From: Hyphomicrobiales bacterium
GTDB taxonomy: Bacteria > Pseudomonadota > Alphaproteobacteria > Rhizobiales > Rhizobiaceae
Assembly (NCBI GenBank): GCA_900469345.1
Contig: UBWZ01000008.1
Span: 186,001-250,000 of the forward strand
Length of the DNA: 64,000 bases
Reading direction: 5' to 3'
A program made the position numbers and the translations under genes. Within the stretch, counting starts at the first letter, position 1. Every line of letters begins with the position of its first letter. Shown in pieces: positions 8,688 through 18,831 of the stretch. The notes under the pieces are model-generated. The model ran no database searches, was not told where the DNA came from, and saw nothing but the letters and a program-made list of their open reading frames with translations.

Positions 8688-10094
8688 TTATTCCCCGGCC
8701 TCGGGCACCAGTGGCCGGCCGGAGCGATGGCCCGACACGGCGGATCCCGCCCGCGGGTCGAGCCCGATCAGCGGCAGGATCGAGCACAGCGACATGCCGG
8801 CCACCAGGAAGAACGCCAGGTGGAAATCGGCGAGCTGCAGGTGCGTGCCCGACAGCGCCGAGGATGCCTCCAGAATGAACGCCGCAAAGGCAACGCCCAG
8901 CGCCAGGCTCACCTGCTGCAACATGGAGGCGATCGAGGTCGCCTGGCTTGCCTGCTTGTCGGTGATCTCGGAATAGCTCAGCGCATTGGAGCCGGTAAAG
9001 AAGAACGACCGGCAAAACCCGCTGAGCAGCAGGAACAGCACGATCAGCATATGCGGCGATTGCGGCGTGAAGAACCCGTTGACGGCCGTCGTGCAGGCGC
9101 CGGCAACGCCCGCCACGATCAGCGTTGTCTTGAAGCCGGTAAAGGCAAACACGCGCCGTGCGACGAACTTGACGGTGAGCGCTCCGAGAGCGCCGGCAAA
9201 GGTGATCATGCCCGACTGGAAGGGGTTGAGGCCGAAGCCGAGCTGCAGCATCAGCGGCATCAGGAAGGGGATTGCGCCGGTCGAGATGCGAAACAGCGTC
9301 CCGCTCGTGGTCGCTGCCCGGAATGAGCGGTCGTGGAAGGTCTTGAGGTTGAGGATTGGCGACGGGTGGATGCGGGCGTGTCGCACGTAGAGGCCGAGCG
9401 CCACCAGACCGGCGGCGGTGGCGGCGATCCCGATCGCGGGCGGTAGCGCCGGCAGGCCGACCACGGACAGGCCGAAGACGATGCCGGCCGCCGCGATGCT
9501 TGTCAGGGCAAAGCCCTTCCAGTCCATTTTCGGCGGGTCGGTTGCGGGTACCTCGGGCAGGAACACGCCGGAGAGGTAGATACCCGCCAGTCCGATCGGC
9601 ACGTTGATGATGAAGATCCAGTGCCAGGAGAAATACGTCGTGATGAAACCGCCGATCGGCGGCCCCGTCAGCGGTCCGACCAGCGCCGGGATGGTCAGGA
9701 GCGCCATGGCGGACACCAGGTCGCTGCGCTTCGTGGTGCGCAGCAGCACGAGGCGGCCGACCGGCGTCATCATCGATCCGCCGATCCCCTGCAGGAAGCG
9801 CGACAGCACGAATTGCACGAGCGAGGTCGACAGCGCACAGCAGATGGAGCCGATGACGAACACGAGAATGGCGATCCGGAAGATCTTTTTCGCCCCGAAC
9901 TTGTCGGACATCCAGCCGCTGATTGGAATGAACATCGCAAGCGCGACCATGTAGGAGGTCAACGCCAGCTTCAGCGTGATCGGACTGACGCCGAGATCGA
10001 AGGCGATCGTCGGCAACGCCGTGGCGATCACGGTCGAGTCCATCTGCTCCATGAACAGGGCGACAGCGAGAATGAGGGGGATGACACGATTCAT
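8688..10094 (-). CDS. MFS drug exporter, DHA2 (EmrB/QacA) family
   Basis: Inner-membrane proton-driven exporter of 468 residues with about 14 hydrophobic segments, as in the DHA2 group. Near the N-terminus it has the family signature around MDSTVIATALPTI, then the loop 2-3 motif GWMSDKFGAKK and the motif-C region near LVGPLTGPPIGGF. The substrate cannot be read from sequence. It is divergent from the Tat-exported metallo-hydrolase gene across a 191-base intergenic region, so the two may share control. It meets rlmE tail to tail. Confidence 0.88.
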   Translation of the reverse strand: MNRVIPLILAVALFMEQMDSTVIATALPTIAFDLGVSPITLKLALTSYMVALAMFIPISGWMSDKFGAKKIFRIAILVFVIGSICCALSTSLVQFVLSRFLQGIGGSMMTPVGRLVLLRTTKRSDLVSAMALLTIPALVGPLTGPPIGGFITTYFSWHWIFIINVPIGLAGIYLSGVFLPEVPATDPPKMDWKGFALTSIAAAGIVFGLSVVGLPALPPAIGIAATAAGLVALGLYVRHARIHPSPILNLKTFHDRSFRAATTSGTLFRISTGAIPFLMPLMLQLGFGLNPFQSGMITFAGALGALTVKFVARRVFAFTGFKTTLIVAGVAGACTTAVNGFFTPQSPHMLIVLFLLLSGFCRSFFFTGSNALSYSEITDKQASQATSIASMLQQVSLALGVAFAAFILEASSALSGTHLQLADFHLAFFLVAGMSLCSILPLIGLDPRAGSAVSGHRSGRPLVPEAGE

Positions 10095-10285
10095 GAGGGG
10101 GCCTGCTATGCGCCGGATGAGCCCCCTCTAAACCTGTGGCTTGCCGATGCCAATGACAGAATCTGACCTTTGCCGAAATTGGGTCACGTCTGCGTGAGAA
10201 CCCATGTCCTCGCGAGGCAGGACCTTATGTTGTTGGACCATAGGCCTGATCGGGCCCCGGACATTGAAAACGAGGGAGAAAGTTC

Positions 10286-11275
10286 ATGCAAGGATCGAAC
10301 ATCGGCCGTCGCAGTCTGCTCGGAACAGCGGGCATCGGCATTCTTGCCGCCCCGGCCGTCATGAGCGGTCGCGTACAGGCTCAGGACAGCAAGGAACTGC
10401 TGATCAACCGGGTAACGCCGCCTGACACCCACCAGTTCAAGGTCGGCGCCTTCAAGCTTCTGGTCGTCAAGGACGGCATGCGTCCCTCGGGCAAGCCTGG
10501 CGAGACCTTTGGCCTCAACCAGCCTGCCGAGGCCGTGAGCGGCCTGCTTGATCAGAACTTCCTGCCCACGGACCAGTTCGTTAACAGCTTCTCGCCGGTG
10601 GTCATCGACACCGGCAAGGACGTCATCCTGTTCGATACCGGCTTTGGCGAAGCGGGGCGCTCCCAGGGCACCGGCCGGCTGATCGAGGGGCTTGCCGCGG
10701 CCGGCTACATGCCCGACGATATCACCATGGTCGTCCTCACCCACATGCACGGCGACCATATCGGCGGCCTCATGGAAAAGGGCAAGCCAAGCTTCACCAA
10801 GGCTCGCTATGTTGCCGGACAGGCGGAATACGATTTCTGGACGGACGGTGCGCGCGCCGGCACGCCGGCCGAAGGCAACCAGAAGGCGGTGCTCGCCAAC
10901 GTCAAGCCGCTTGCAGATAAGATGACGTTCCTGAAAGATGGCGACGAGGTGGTCTCCGGCATTACTGCCATGCTCGCCGCCGGGCATACTCCGGGCCACA
11001 TGGTGTTCAACGTCGAATCCGACAAAAAGCGTCTGGTTCTGACGGCCGATACCGCAAACCATTACGTGCTGTCGTTGCAGCGTCCGGACTGGGAAGTGAA
11101 GTTCGACATGGACAAGGCCAAGGCCGCGGCCACCCGCAAGAAGGTCTTCGACATGATCGCCACCGACAAGGTTGCCTTTCTCGGCTATCACATGCCGTTC
11201 CCTGCGGTCGGCTACGCGGAAAAGCAGGAGACCGGTTACCGCTTCGTCCCGAAGACCTACCAGTTCGACATCTGA
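10286..11275 (+). CDS. Tat-exported metallo-beta-lactamase-fold hydrolase
   Basis: A 329-residue periplasmic enzyme. The N-terminus is a twin-arginine signal (GRRSLLG at 7-13, hydrophobic stretch, cleavage near residue 32). The metallo-beta-lactamase zinc motif HMHGDH is at 153-158. A further His follows in AGHTPGHM, an Asp in LTADTANH, and the last His in GYHMPFPA. This arrangement resembles quorum-quenching lactonases and related MBL hydrolases, but the substrate is unknown. It is followed by a strong terminator at 11311-11339, so it is probably a single transcript, divergent from the MFS exporter. Start ATG 10286 has a GGGAGA about 9 bases upstream. Confidence 0.85.
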   Translation: MQGSNIGRRSLLGTAGIGILAAPAVMSGRVQAQDSKELLINRVTPPDTHQFKVGAFKLLVVKDGMRPSGKPGETFGLNQPAEAVSGLLDQNFLPTDQFVNSFSPVVIDTGKDVILFDTGFGEAGRSQGTGRLIEGLAAAGYMPDDITMVVLTHMHGDHIGGLMEKGKPSFTKARYVAGQAEYDFWTDGARAGTPAEGNQKAVLANVKPLADKMTFLKDGDEVVSGITAMLAAGHTPGHMVFNVESDKKRLVLTADTANHYVLSLQRPDWEVKFDMDKAKAAATRKKVFDMIATDKVAFLGYHMPFPAVGYAEKQETGYRFVPKTYQFDI

Positions 11276-11310
11276 GCGCGCATTCGACATCCAGCCTGGC
11301 AAGCCATGCA

Positions 11311-11339
11311 AACCCGGAGGGTCAGCCTTCCGGGTTTTT
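11311..11339 (+). terminator. Rho-independent terminator after the MBL-fold gene
   Basis: AACCCGGA and TCCGGGTT form a stem around a short GC-containing loop, followed directly by a T-run. It lies 35 bases after the MBL-fold stop codon. Confidence 0.85.
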
Positions 11340-11455
11340 CCTATTCCCTTGCTGTCATGAACGTGTTACCAGCCCTCGCCAACTTCCAAGCATTTCATGC
11401 AGAAGCAGCCGGACAAGGTTTTCCTTTTTTCGGGCGATTCTGCCTATTCAACTGA

Positions 11456-12976
<1,521 letters not shown>

Positions 12977-12998
12977 ACCCGACTTGCTGCAAGATCAG

Positions 12999-13022
12999 AA
13001 CCGGCCGTTTGGCCGGTTTTGT
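12999..13022 (+). terminator. Rho-independent terminator after guaB
   Basis: AACCGGCC-GTTT-GGCCGGTT forms a perfect 8-bp stem with a 4-base loop, followed by a T-rich tail (TTGTTTT). It lies about 22 bases after the guaB stop codon. Confidence 0.9.
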
Positions 13023-13224
13023 TTTGCGCTGTTGTCTTGCCTCGGACAATTCCAGTTAATACTCCGGCTGCTCGTCATCGCTGATGATGGCGGGCGCACG
13101 GAGACCCCTGACGCCGCAATGACCTGCGCCAGCGGCTGGCGGGCGAAAGCTGTCGCACGCTGTGTGCTCGGGATTGTCCGTCGCACCGCCGGCCGTTATG
13201 ACGTTGTTTAGATCAGGAGAGCCC

Positions 13225-13644
13225 ATGCCGACCACCGAAGCGACCCTATGGCCGATGATCGCGCATGCCGCGCTGGTCTTCTTTCTTTACTGGCTGCTGT
13301 CGAAGCGCCGTTACGCAGCCGTTCGCGCCGGCAGCGTGAAGGCTGAAAACTTCCGCGAGTGCCGCGAGGAGCCGCCGGAAAGCCTTCTGATCCACAACAA
13401 CCTGAAGAACCAGTTCGAGCTTCCGGTGCTCTTCTATGCCGTCAGCCTCGCGCTCTACGTCTCGACGGCAGACAACCCGGCAAGCGTAGCGCTGCAATGG
13501 ATCTTCGTCGCGTCGCGCTATGCGCACGCCTATGTCCATATCACCAGCAACCGCCTCAGCCAGCGCCGCCCGGTCTTCCTGGTCGGATTCTTTTCGCTGG
13601 TTGCGCTGTGGGTCTGGCTGGCGGTCTGGCTCGCCGCCAGTTGA
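13225..13644 (+). CDS. MAPEG family membrane protein
   Basis: Small inner-membrane protein of 139 residues with about four hydrophobic segments (roughly 8-25, 67-85, 92-105, 117-136). The family features are visible: a conserved Asn/Gln-rich loop HNNLKNQFELPVLFY and an Arg-Tyr-Ala-His segment between helices 3 and 4. In eukaryotes MAPEG proteins act on glutathione and eicosanoids. Bacterial members are mostly uncharacterised. I start at ATG 13225 because AGGAG lies six bases upstream. An upstream in-frame start would add a non-membrane leader without support. Confidence 0.8.
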   Translation: MPTTEATLWPMIAHAALVFFLYWLLSKRRYAAVRAGSVKAENFRECREEPPESLLIHNNLKNQFELPVLFYAVSLALYVSTADNPASVALQWIFVASRYAHAYVHITSNRLSQRRPVFLVGFFSLVALWVWLAVWLAAS

Positions 13645-13771
13645 TGCGACTGCGGCCTCGCTTTCACGAACAAGTGTAGCGTCGTCAGCGATCACGGACA
13701 GGTGCCGTCTTCACCTCGGCAATCCCGGCGGTAGACTGCGGGTCGACGTTGAGGAGCGAGGAGCGACAGTT

Positions 13772-14656
13772 ATGGCCGATGAGACCCCCAAGATCACCCA
13801 AGCGATGATCAGCGCCTATGACGAGTACACGCATCTCCACCTCGACCGCCGCCGCTTCATGGAGAGGCTGACGGCGCTCGCCGGATCAGGAGCCGCTGCC
13901 GCGGCGATTGCGCCCCTGCTCGGGGCCGATGCTGCACGGGCCGAGATGACGCCGGAAGGTGACGACCGCCTGGAAATCCGCAATCTCACCTATCCGGGCG
14001 CCTCGGGGGCCGCCATGGCGGGCTATTTCGCCCGTCCGAAGACGACTGCGTCGGCGCTCGGCGGCGTCATCGTCATCCACGAGAACCGCGGTCTCAACAA
14101 CCATATCAAGGATGTCGCCCGCCGCATGGCGCTGGAAGGCTTCAACGCGCTAGCGGTCGATTTCCTCTCGCCCAAGGGCGGCACGCCTGCGGACGAGGAT
14201 AAGGCGCGGCAGATGTTTGCGACGCTCGACCCAGAAACGGTCGCGGCCAACGGCGAGGCGAGCCGTGCCTTCTTGGCCGGCATGCAGGGGGCCAATGGCA
14301 AGGTGGGCGCCGTCGGCTTCTGCTGGGGCGGTGGCGCCGTCAACAACCTCGCCGTCCGGTCTCCCGAGCTTGCCGCGGGCGTTGCCTATTACGGTGCGCA
14401 GCCCAAGGCCGAGGACGTCGCCTCCATCAAGGCGCCGCTGATGCTGCATTACGGCGGTCTCGACGATCGCATCAATGCCGGCATTCCCGGTTTCCGCGAA
14501 GCGCTGGAGAGGAATGGCAAGACCTTCGAGATCTTCGTCTACGAAGGTGCCAACCACGCCTTCAACAACGATACCTCGGCCGCTCGCTACGACAAGGCGG
14601 CGGCCGATCTCGCCTGGAGCCGGACGACGGCTTTCTTCAAGAAATACCTCTCCTAG
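13772..14656 (+). CDS. Dienelactone hydrolase family protein with Tat-like leader
   Basis: Alpha/beta hydrolase of 294 residues. The triad is visible: nucleophile Cys184 in GFCWGG, Asp231 in GGLDDR, and His262 in ANHAF. Residues 26-57 contain DRRRFM followed by a hydrophobic Ala-rich stretch ending in ARA, so export through Tat is likely, although the leader begins unusually late. Members of this family open dienelactones, but many act on other esters, so the substrate is not known. The start is ATG 13772, after a GAGGAG region about 20 bases upstream. It converges on oxyR with a 4-base overlap. Confidence 0.82.
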   Translation: MADETPKITQAMISAYDEYTHLHLDRRRFMERLTALAGSGAAAAAIAPLLGADAARAEMTPEGDDRLEIRNLTYPGASGAAMAGYFARPKTTASALGGVIVIHENRGLNNHIKDVARRMALEGFNALAVDFLSPKGGTPADEDKARQMFATLDPETVAANGEASRAFLAGMQGANGKVGAVGFCWGGGAVNNLAVRSPELAAGVAYYGAQPKAEDVASIKAPLMLHYGGLDDRINAGIPGFREALERNGKTFEIFVYEGANHAFNNDTSAARYDKAAADLAWSRTTAFFKKYLS

Positions 14657-15582
14657 AGAGCCTCCGCCGCCGGGGACGCTAAGGCCTGGTCGGGAGGGGC
14701 GAGGCAGCCGCGGATCGCGTCTGCCAGCGCCGCCATGTCGGGCAGCCGGCCGCTGGTCTTGCGCCATACCAGGCCGATCTCTCGCGACGGCACGGGTTCT
14801 GCAAACGGCACGATCCGCAGCGTGTTGCGCGCCGTCTCCGTTTCGATCGCCATCTCCGGGATGAGCGTCATGCCCATGTCGTGGGCCACCATCTGCAGCA
14901 GCGTCGTCATCGAGGTGGCGCCGAAATTGACGAGGCTGCGCTTGCCCGCCGTGCCGCAGACAGCCAGGGCTTGGTCGCGCAGGCAATGGCCCTCCTCGAG
15001 GAGCAGGAGCCGCTCCGCATCGACCTGGTTCTCAGTCAGCGGCGACGTCAGCACGTCGCGGTCGTTGCGTGCCATGGCCATGAAGAAACGGTCGTTGAAC
15101 AGCGCCATGCTGTCGAGGTTCTCGGCCTCGACCGGCAGCGCGGCGATCACCGCATCGAGCCGCCCGTCCGCCAGATCAGCCACCAGCCGGTCTGTCACGG
15201 CTTCCTTGAGTTCGATCTCGATCTGCGGATAGCCCGCCCGCAGGTGCGGCACGAGCTTTGGCACCAGATAGGGGGCGACGGTCGGGATGATGCCGATCCG
15301 CACCAGCGTGTCGAGAAGCCGGCCGCTGTCGCGCACGGAGGTTTCCAGCTTGTCGACGTCCTGCAGAATGTGCCGGACCCGGCGCAGCACGTCCTGGCCG
15401 CGACGCGTCAGCATGACGCCGCTGCGGCTGCGCTCCACAAGCCGGACGCCAAGGTGCTCCTCCATCTCCATGATCTGCGCCGAAAGCGCCGGCTGGCTGA
15501 TATGAACCAGCAAAGCCGCCCTCCCGAAGTGCCGCGTAGACGCCAGGGCTTCGAAATAGCGCATCTGCCGAAGGGTGAGCAC
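14653..15582 (-). CDS. oxyR: Hydrogen-peroxide sensing LysR regulator OxyR
   Basis: LysR-type activator of 309 residues with an N-terminal winged helix-turn-helix (about 1-60) and a substrate-like sensor domain. The redox pair is conserved: Cys200 in EEGHC and Cys209 in LAVCG, with the same nine-residue spacing as the two cysteines of E. coli OxyR. It is divergent from katA across 114 bases, the standard OxyR-catalase arrangement in rhizobia, and so probably controls both itself and katA. Confidence 0.93.
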   Translation of the reverse strand: MLTLRQMRYFEALASTRHFGRAALLVHISQPALSAQIMEMEEHLGVRLVERSRSGVMLTRRGQDVLRRVRHILQDVDKLETSVRDSGRLLDTLVRIGIIPTVAPYLVPKLVPHLRAGYPQIEIELKEAVTDRLVADLADGRLDAVIAALPVEAENLDSMALFNDRFFMAMARNDRDVLTSPLTENQVDAERLLLLEEGHCLRDQALAVCGTAGKRSLVNFGATSMTTLLQMVAHDMGMTLIPEMAIETETARNTLRIVPFAEPVPSREIGLVWRKTSGRLPDMAALADAIRGCLAPPDQALASPAAEAL

Positions 15583-15696
15583 GATAAGATTATCCGATCG
15601 ATCTTTTCATCAAATATGATTGGAAATTATCGTCGTGAGATGAAACATGCAAGGGTCACGCCGAAAAGGCCGGACACCCAATCAAGGGAGATGAAT
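15583..15696. promoter_or_regulatory. oxyR-katA divergent control region
   Basis: An AT-rich intergenic stretch between divergent oxyR and katA. It contains the inverted repeat GATAA-GA-TTATC (15583-15594), next to CGATCGATC, and a second ATTATCG near 15626. LysR regulators of this class bind such dyads between the two promoters. The exact OxyR footprint cannot be read from sequence alone. Confidence 0.5.
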
Positions 15697-17199
15697 ATGA
15701 CAGATCGTCCTACTTTGACGACGACGGCTGGTTCGCCCGTACCGGACAACCAGAACTCCTGGACGGCCGGCGAACGCGGCCCGGTCCTGCTGCAGGACTA
15801 CCAGCTGATCGAGAAGCTGGCCCACCAGAACCGCGAGCGCGTTCCGGAACGCGTTGTCCATGCCAAGGGCTGGGGCGCGCATGGCACGCTCAAGATCACC
15901 GGCGATATTTCGAAGTACACCAAGGCGAAGTGTCTTCAGCCCGGCGCGGAAACGCCGATGCTGGCCCGCTTCTCGACCGTTGCCGGCGAGGCCGGTGCTG
16001 CCGACGCCGAGCGCGACGTGCGCGGCTTCGCCTTGAAGTTCTACACCGACGAGGGCAACTGGGATCTGGTCGGCAACAACACGCCGGTCTTCTTCGTCCG
16101 CGACCCCTACAAGTTCCCGGACTTCATCCACACCCAGAAGCGCCATCCGAAGACCAATATGCGCTCCCCGACCGCCATGTGGGACTTCTGGTCGCTGTCG
16201 CCCGAAAGCCTGCATCAGGTCACCATCCTGATGTCGGACCGCGGCCTGCCGGTCGATCCGATGCACATGAACGGCTACGGCAGCCACACCTTCTCGTTCT
16301 GGAACGATGCCGGCGAACGCTACTGGGTGAAGTTCCACTTCAAGACCCAGCAGGGCCACGCTCACTACACCAACGAGGAAGCCGACCAGATCATCGGCAA
16401 GACGCGCGAAAGCTACCAGGAAGCGCTGTTCGGCGGCATCGACAAGGGTGAGTTCCCGCGCTGGACCGTCCAGGTCCAGATCATGCCCGAGCTCGACGCC
16501 GAAAAGACCAGCTACAACCCGTTCGACCTCACCAAGGTCTGGCCGCATTCGGAATATCCGCCGATCGACATCGGTGTGATGGAACTGAACCGCAATGCCG
16601 AGAACTACTTCGCCGAGATCGAGAACGCCGCCTTCTCGCCGTCGAACATCGTTCCCGGCATCGGCTATTCGCCGGACAAGATGCTCCAGGCGCGCGTCTT
16701 CGCCTATGCGGATGCCCATCGCCATCGCCTGGGTACGCATTACGAGACCATCCCGGTCAACCGGCCGAAGAACGAGGTGCACCACTATCACCGCGACGGC
16801 CAGATGAATGTCTACGGCGGCATCAAGACCGGTAACCCGGATGCCTATTACGAGCCGAACTCTGTCAACGGCCCGGTCGAGCAGCCGTCTGCCAAGGAGC
16901 CGCCGCTGCGGATCCATGGCGATGCGGACCGTTACAACCACCGCATCGGCAATGACGACTACGTTCAGGTCACGGCGCTGTTCAACCTGTTCGACGACGG
17001 CGAGAAGTCCCGCCTGTTCGCTAACATTGCAGCGGCCATGTCCGGCATTCCGCAGGAGATTGCGGATCGCCAGCTCGCCCACTTCGACCGCGTCCATCCG
17101 GACTACGGCGCGGGCGTACGCAAGGCCCGCGAGACCATGACGGGCCGCGAACCGGCCATCTCGGTCACCGCCAAGACGCCGCAGCAGGCCGCCGAGTAA
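15697..17199 (+). CDS. katA: Monofunctional haem catalase KatA
   Basis: Breaks hydrogen peroxide into water and oxygen in the cytoplasm. At 500 residues it is a small-subunit catalase. Visible active-site parts are the distal His in [11 protein letters not shown], the Asn region in [17 protein letters not shown], and the haem-ligand Tyr in [14 protein letters not shown]. The start is ATG 15697: the AAGGGAG at 15684-15690 is six bases away, whereas the earlier ATG at 15691 would directly touch it. Divergent oxyR suggests peroxide induction. A strong terminator follows. Confidence 0.96.
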   Translation: MTDRPTLTTTAGSPVPDNQNSWTAGERGPVLLQDYQLIEKLAHQNRERVPERVVHAKGWGAHGTLKITGDISKYTKAKCLQPGAETPMLARFSTVAGEAGAADAERDVRGFALKFYTDEGNWDLVGNNTPVFFVRDPYKFPDFIHTQKRHPKTNMRSPTAMWDFWSLSPESLHQVTILMSDRGLPVDPMHMNGYGSHTFSFWNDAGERYWVKFHFKTQQGHAHYTNEEADQIIGKTRESYQEALFGGIDKGEFPRWTVQVQIMPELDAEKTSYNPFDLTKVWPHSEYPPIDIGVMELNRNAENYFAEIENAAFSPSNIVPGIGYSPDKMLQARVFAYADAHRHRLGTHYETIPVNRPKNEVHHYHRDGQMNVYGGIKTGNPDAYYEPNSVNGPVEQPSAKEPPLRIHGDADRYNHRIGNDDYVQVTALFNLFDDGEKSRLFANIAAAMSGIPQEIADRQLAHFDRVHPDYGAGVRKARETMTGREPAISVTAKTPQQAAE

Positions 17200-17224
17200 G
17201 GTCTGCTGCTCTCCGTAGAAAAAG

Positions 17225-17254
17225 AAAAGCCGGGGTCATGCCCCGGCTTTTTTG
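17225..17254. terminator. Bidirectional terminator between katA and the LysR gene
   Basis: AAAAGCCGGGG-TCAT-GCCCCGGCTTTT forms a long perfect stem with A-runs and T-runs on both flanks. It can end katA rightward and the LysR gene leftward. Confidence 0.92.
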
Positions 17255-17270
17255 TGTCTGCCGCCTGCTA

Positions 17271-18221
17271 TTACCAACCCGGCATGACCGAGCCCGCCCG
17301 CCCGCGCACCATGCGCTGGAACGGCTTGATATCGCCGTCGAGATCGTCCGGCACGACGGCCGGCGAGATGTTGTCGAGGCAGGCGGTGATGTGGTCGGTG
17401 ATCGCCGTCATCAGCGACGGCGAAAGACCGGGCCGCTTCATCAGGCCGATCTGCACCGGGGGCAAAGGCGGAAACCCGTCGGCCGAGGACAGAACCTTCA
17501 TTCCGGTCCGCAGCGCCGACTCCGGCAGCACCGAAACCGCCATGCCGGCCAGCACGGCCGCGGCGACGACCGTCGACGACCAGCTGGTAAACAGCACCTG
17601 ATACTCCCGACCGGCGGCGTCCAGCGCCGAACAGGCAAGCTGCCGCCAAAGGCAGTCGCGGCGGCCGACGGCGAGCGGAACCGGTGCGTCGTCCTTCAGC
17701 GGATGGTTGGCCGATCCGACCCAGCAGAGCGGCTCGGTGCGCACCACGTCGGAGATCCGCTGGCGCGGATTGTGGGTCACGAGCGCGATGTCCAGCTCGC
17801 CGCGCGACATCTTTTCCGCAAGGCTGACCGATGGTTCGCAGACGATGTACAGCTCCACATTCGGATGGGTCTTGGCGAACCGGCCGATGATCTCGGGCAT
17901 GTAGCGGTCCGCATAGTCGTCCGGCGTGCCGATCCGCAGCGTGCCCTCGAGCCGGTTGTCGTCGAACGCGGCAATCGCCTCGTTGTTGAGACGGATGATG
18001 CGGCGAGCATAATTCAGGAGCTTCTCGCCCTCGGCGGTCAGCCGGTTGCCGCGCCCGTCCTTGGCAAACAGCTGCTTGCCGACCCGCTCCTCCAGCCGTC
18101 GCATCTGCATCGAGACGGCGGACTGCGTCTTGAACACGCGGTCGGCAGCTTTGGTGAAGCTTCCCGTGTCGACGATGGCAGCGAAAGTGTGAAGTTGATC
18201 AATATCGAGAGGTGCGGACAT
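17271..18221 (-). CDS. LysR-type regulator, LsrB/VtlR-like
   Basis: LysR family regulator of 316 residues. The winged helix-turn-helix spans about residues 6-65 (TGSFTKAADRVFKTQSAVSMQ), and the effector domain follows, with several cysteines (about residues 129, 167, 190, 197 and 283). Overall form and the early segment resemble rhizobial LsrB and Brucella VtlR, orthologous regulators of envelope, redox and DUF1127 genes. That identity is from memory of the family and is not certain. Context supports it: a DUF1127 gene is divergent from it, and gshA, a reported LsrB target, is 600 bases away. Confidence 0.7.
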   Translation of the reverse strand: MSAPLDIDQLHTFAAIVDTGSFTKAADRVFKTQSAVSMQMRRLEERVGKQLFAKDGRGNRLTAEGEKLLNYARRIIRLNNEAIAAFDDNRLEGTLRIGTPDDYADRYMPEIIGRFAKTHPNVELYIVCEPSVSLAEKMSRGELDIALVTHNPRQRISDVVRTEPLCWVGSANHPLKDDAPVPLAVGRRDCLWRQLACSALDAAGREYQVLFTSWSSTVVAAAVLAGMAVSVLPESALRTGMKVLSSADGFPPLPPVQIGLMKRPGLSPSLMTAITDHITACLDNISPAVVPDDLDGDIKPFQRMVRGRAGSVMPGW

Positions 18222-18426
18222 CGGCGTTCACCCATCAGTGTGTTTGATGCTTACCATTAGAAACATTCGTTGGACTGATCAATAGAATTTACGCGATAAG
18301 GTATCAGCAAGCTCCAAATAGCCCATCTCCGGCGCGCTTTTCGAAGGGCGTCGCTCGCTCGGCACCTCTCCCGCAAACCCATGCGGCCGGGGCGTCTACA
18401 CTCGTGCCTGATGAAAGGAACATCCG
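18222..18426. promoter_or_regulatory. LysR / DUF1127 divergent intergenic region
   Basis: 205 bases separating a LysR gene from a divergent DUF1127 gene. The part near 18240-18300 is AT-rich and contains short dyads around GGACTGATCAATAGAATT. It is the natural place for the LysR protein to bind, but no exact site can be fixed by eye. A small RNA here cannot be excluded. Confidence 0.35.
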
Positions 18427-18723
18427 ATGCGCACGACCAGTTGCGGAACTGAATTCGACCTGCCTCACACGCTGCCGGCCCCGAAGCGCCGTGTGTCGAT
18501 CGCGCTGCGAATGGTTTCCGTGTGGCATGCCTTCCGCAATCGCATCGCATCCAATCGGCTCTACGAGCTCGACGACCACCAGCTCGACGACATCGGCATT
18601 ACCCGCCATGACGTGATCAAGGCGATGGAGCGCAGCGGCGTTCTCGATGATCCGTCGCTGATGCTTTCGCATGCGGCCCGCGAGCGGTCGCGCACCCGCT
18701 TCCTGCGGCCAGCCCGCCGCTGA
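18427..18723 (+). CDS. DUF1127 domain small protein
   Basis: A 98-residue basic protein. The DUF1127 core, RLYELDDHQLDDIGITRHDV, lies at about residues 45-64. DUF1127 proteins are abundant in alphaproteobacteria. Small arginine-rich members have been linked to RNA turnover, phosphate/carbon metabolism and Brucella virulence circuits under VtlR. The function of this one is unknown. The N-terminal half is not part of the domain. It is followed by a terminator, so it is a stand-alone transcript. GAAAGGAAC just upstream is a good ribosome site for ATG 18427. Confidence 0.85.
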   Translation: MRTTSCGTEFDLPHTLPAPKRRVSIALRMVSVWHAFRNRIASNRLYELDDHQLDDIGITRHDVIKAMERSGVLDDPSLMLSHAARERSRTRFLRPARR

Positions 18724-18768
18724 ACGCTTCGTTTCCCCGCAGGGTCATTGCCAATAACCCTGCTCTTT

Positions 18769-18800
18769 GCCCGGCCGGTTGATCCGCGCCGGGCTTTTTT
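18769..18800 (+). terminator. Rho-independent terminator after the DUF1127 gene
   Basis: GCCCGGC (18769-18775) pairs with GCCGGGC (18788-18794) and is followed by TTTTTT. A weaker hairpin (AGGGT...ACCCT) lies just before it at 18741-18761. Confidence 0.85.
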
Positions 18801-18831
18801 GTACCGCAGGGGCAGCGGTTGCTGCCGGATC

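Noticed and set aside
14881..15696. Catalase N-terminal extension reading back over oxyR
   Set aside because: The frame is open by chance. The ribosome site at 15684-15690 and the normal catalase length place the start at 15697.
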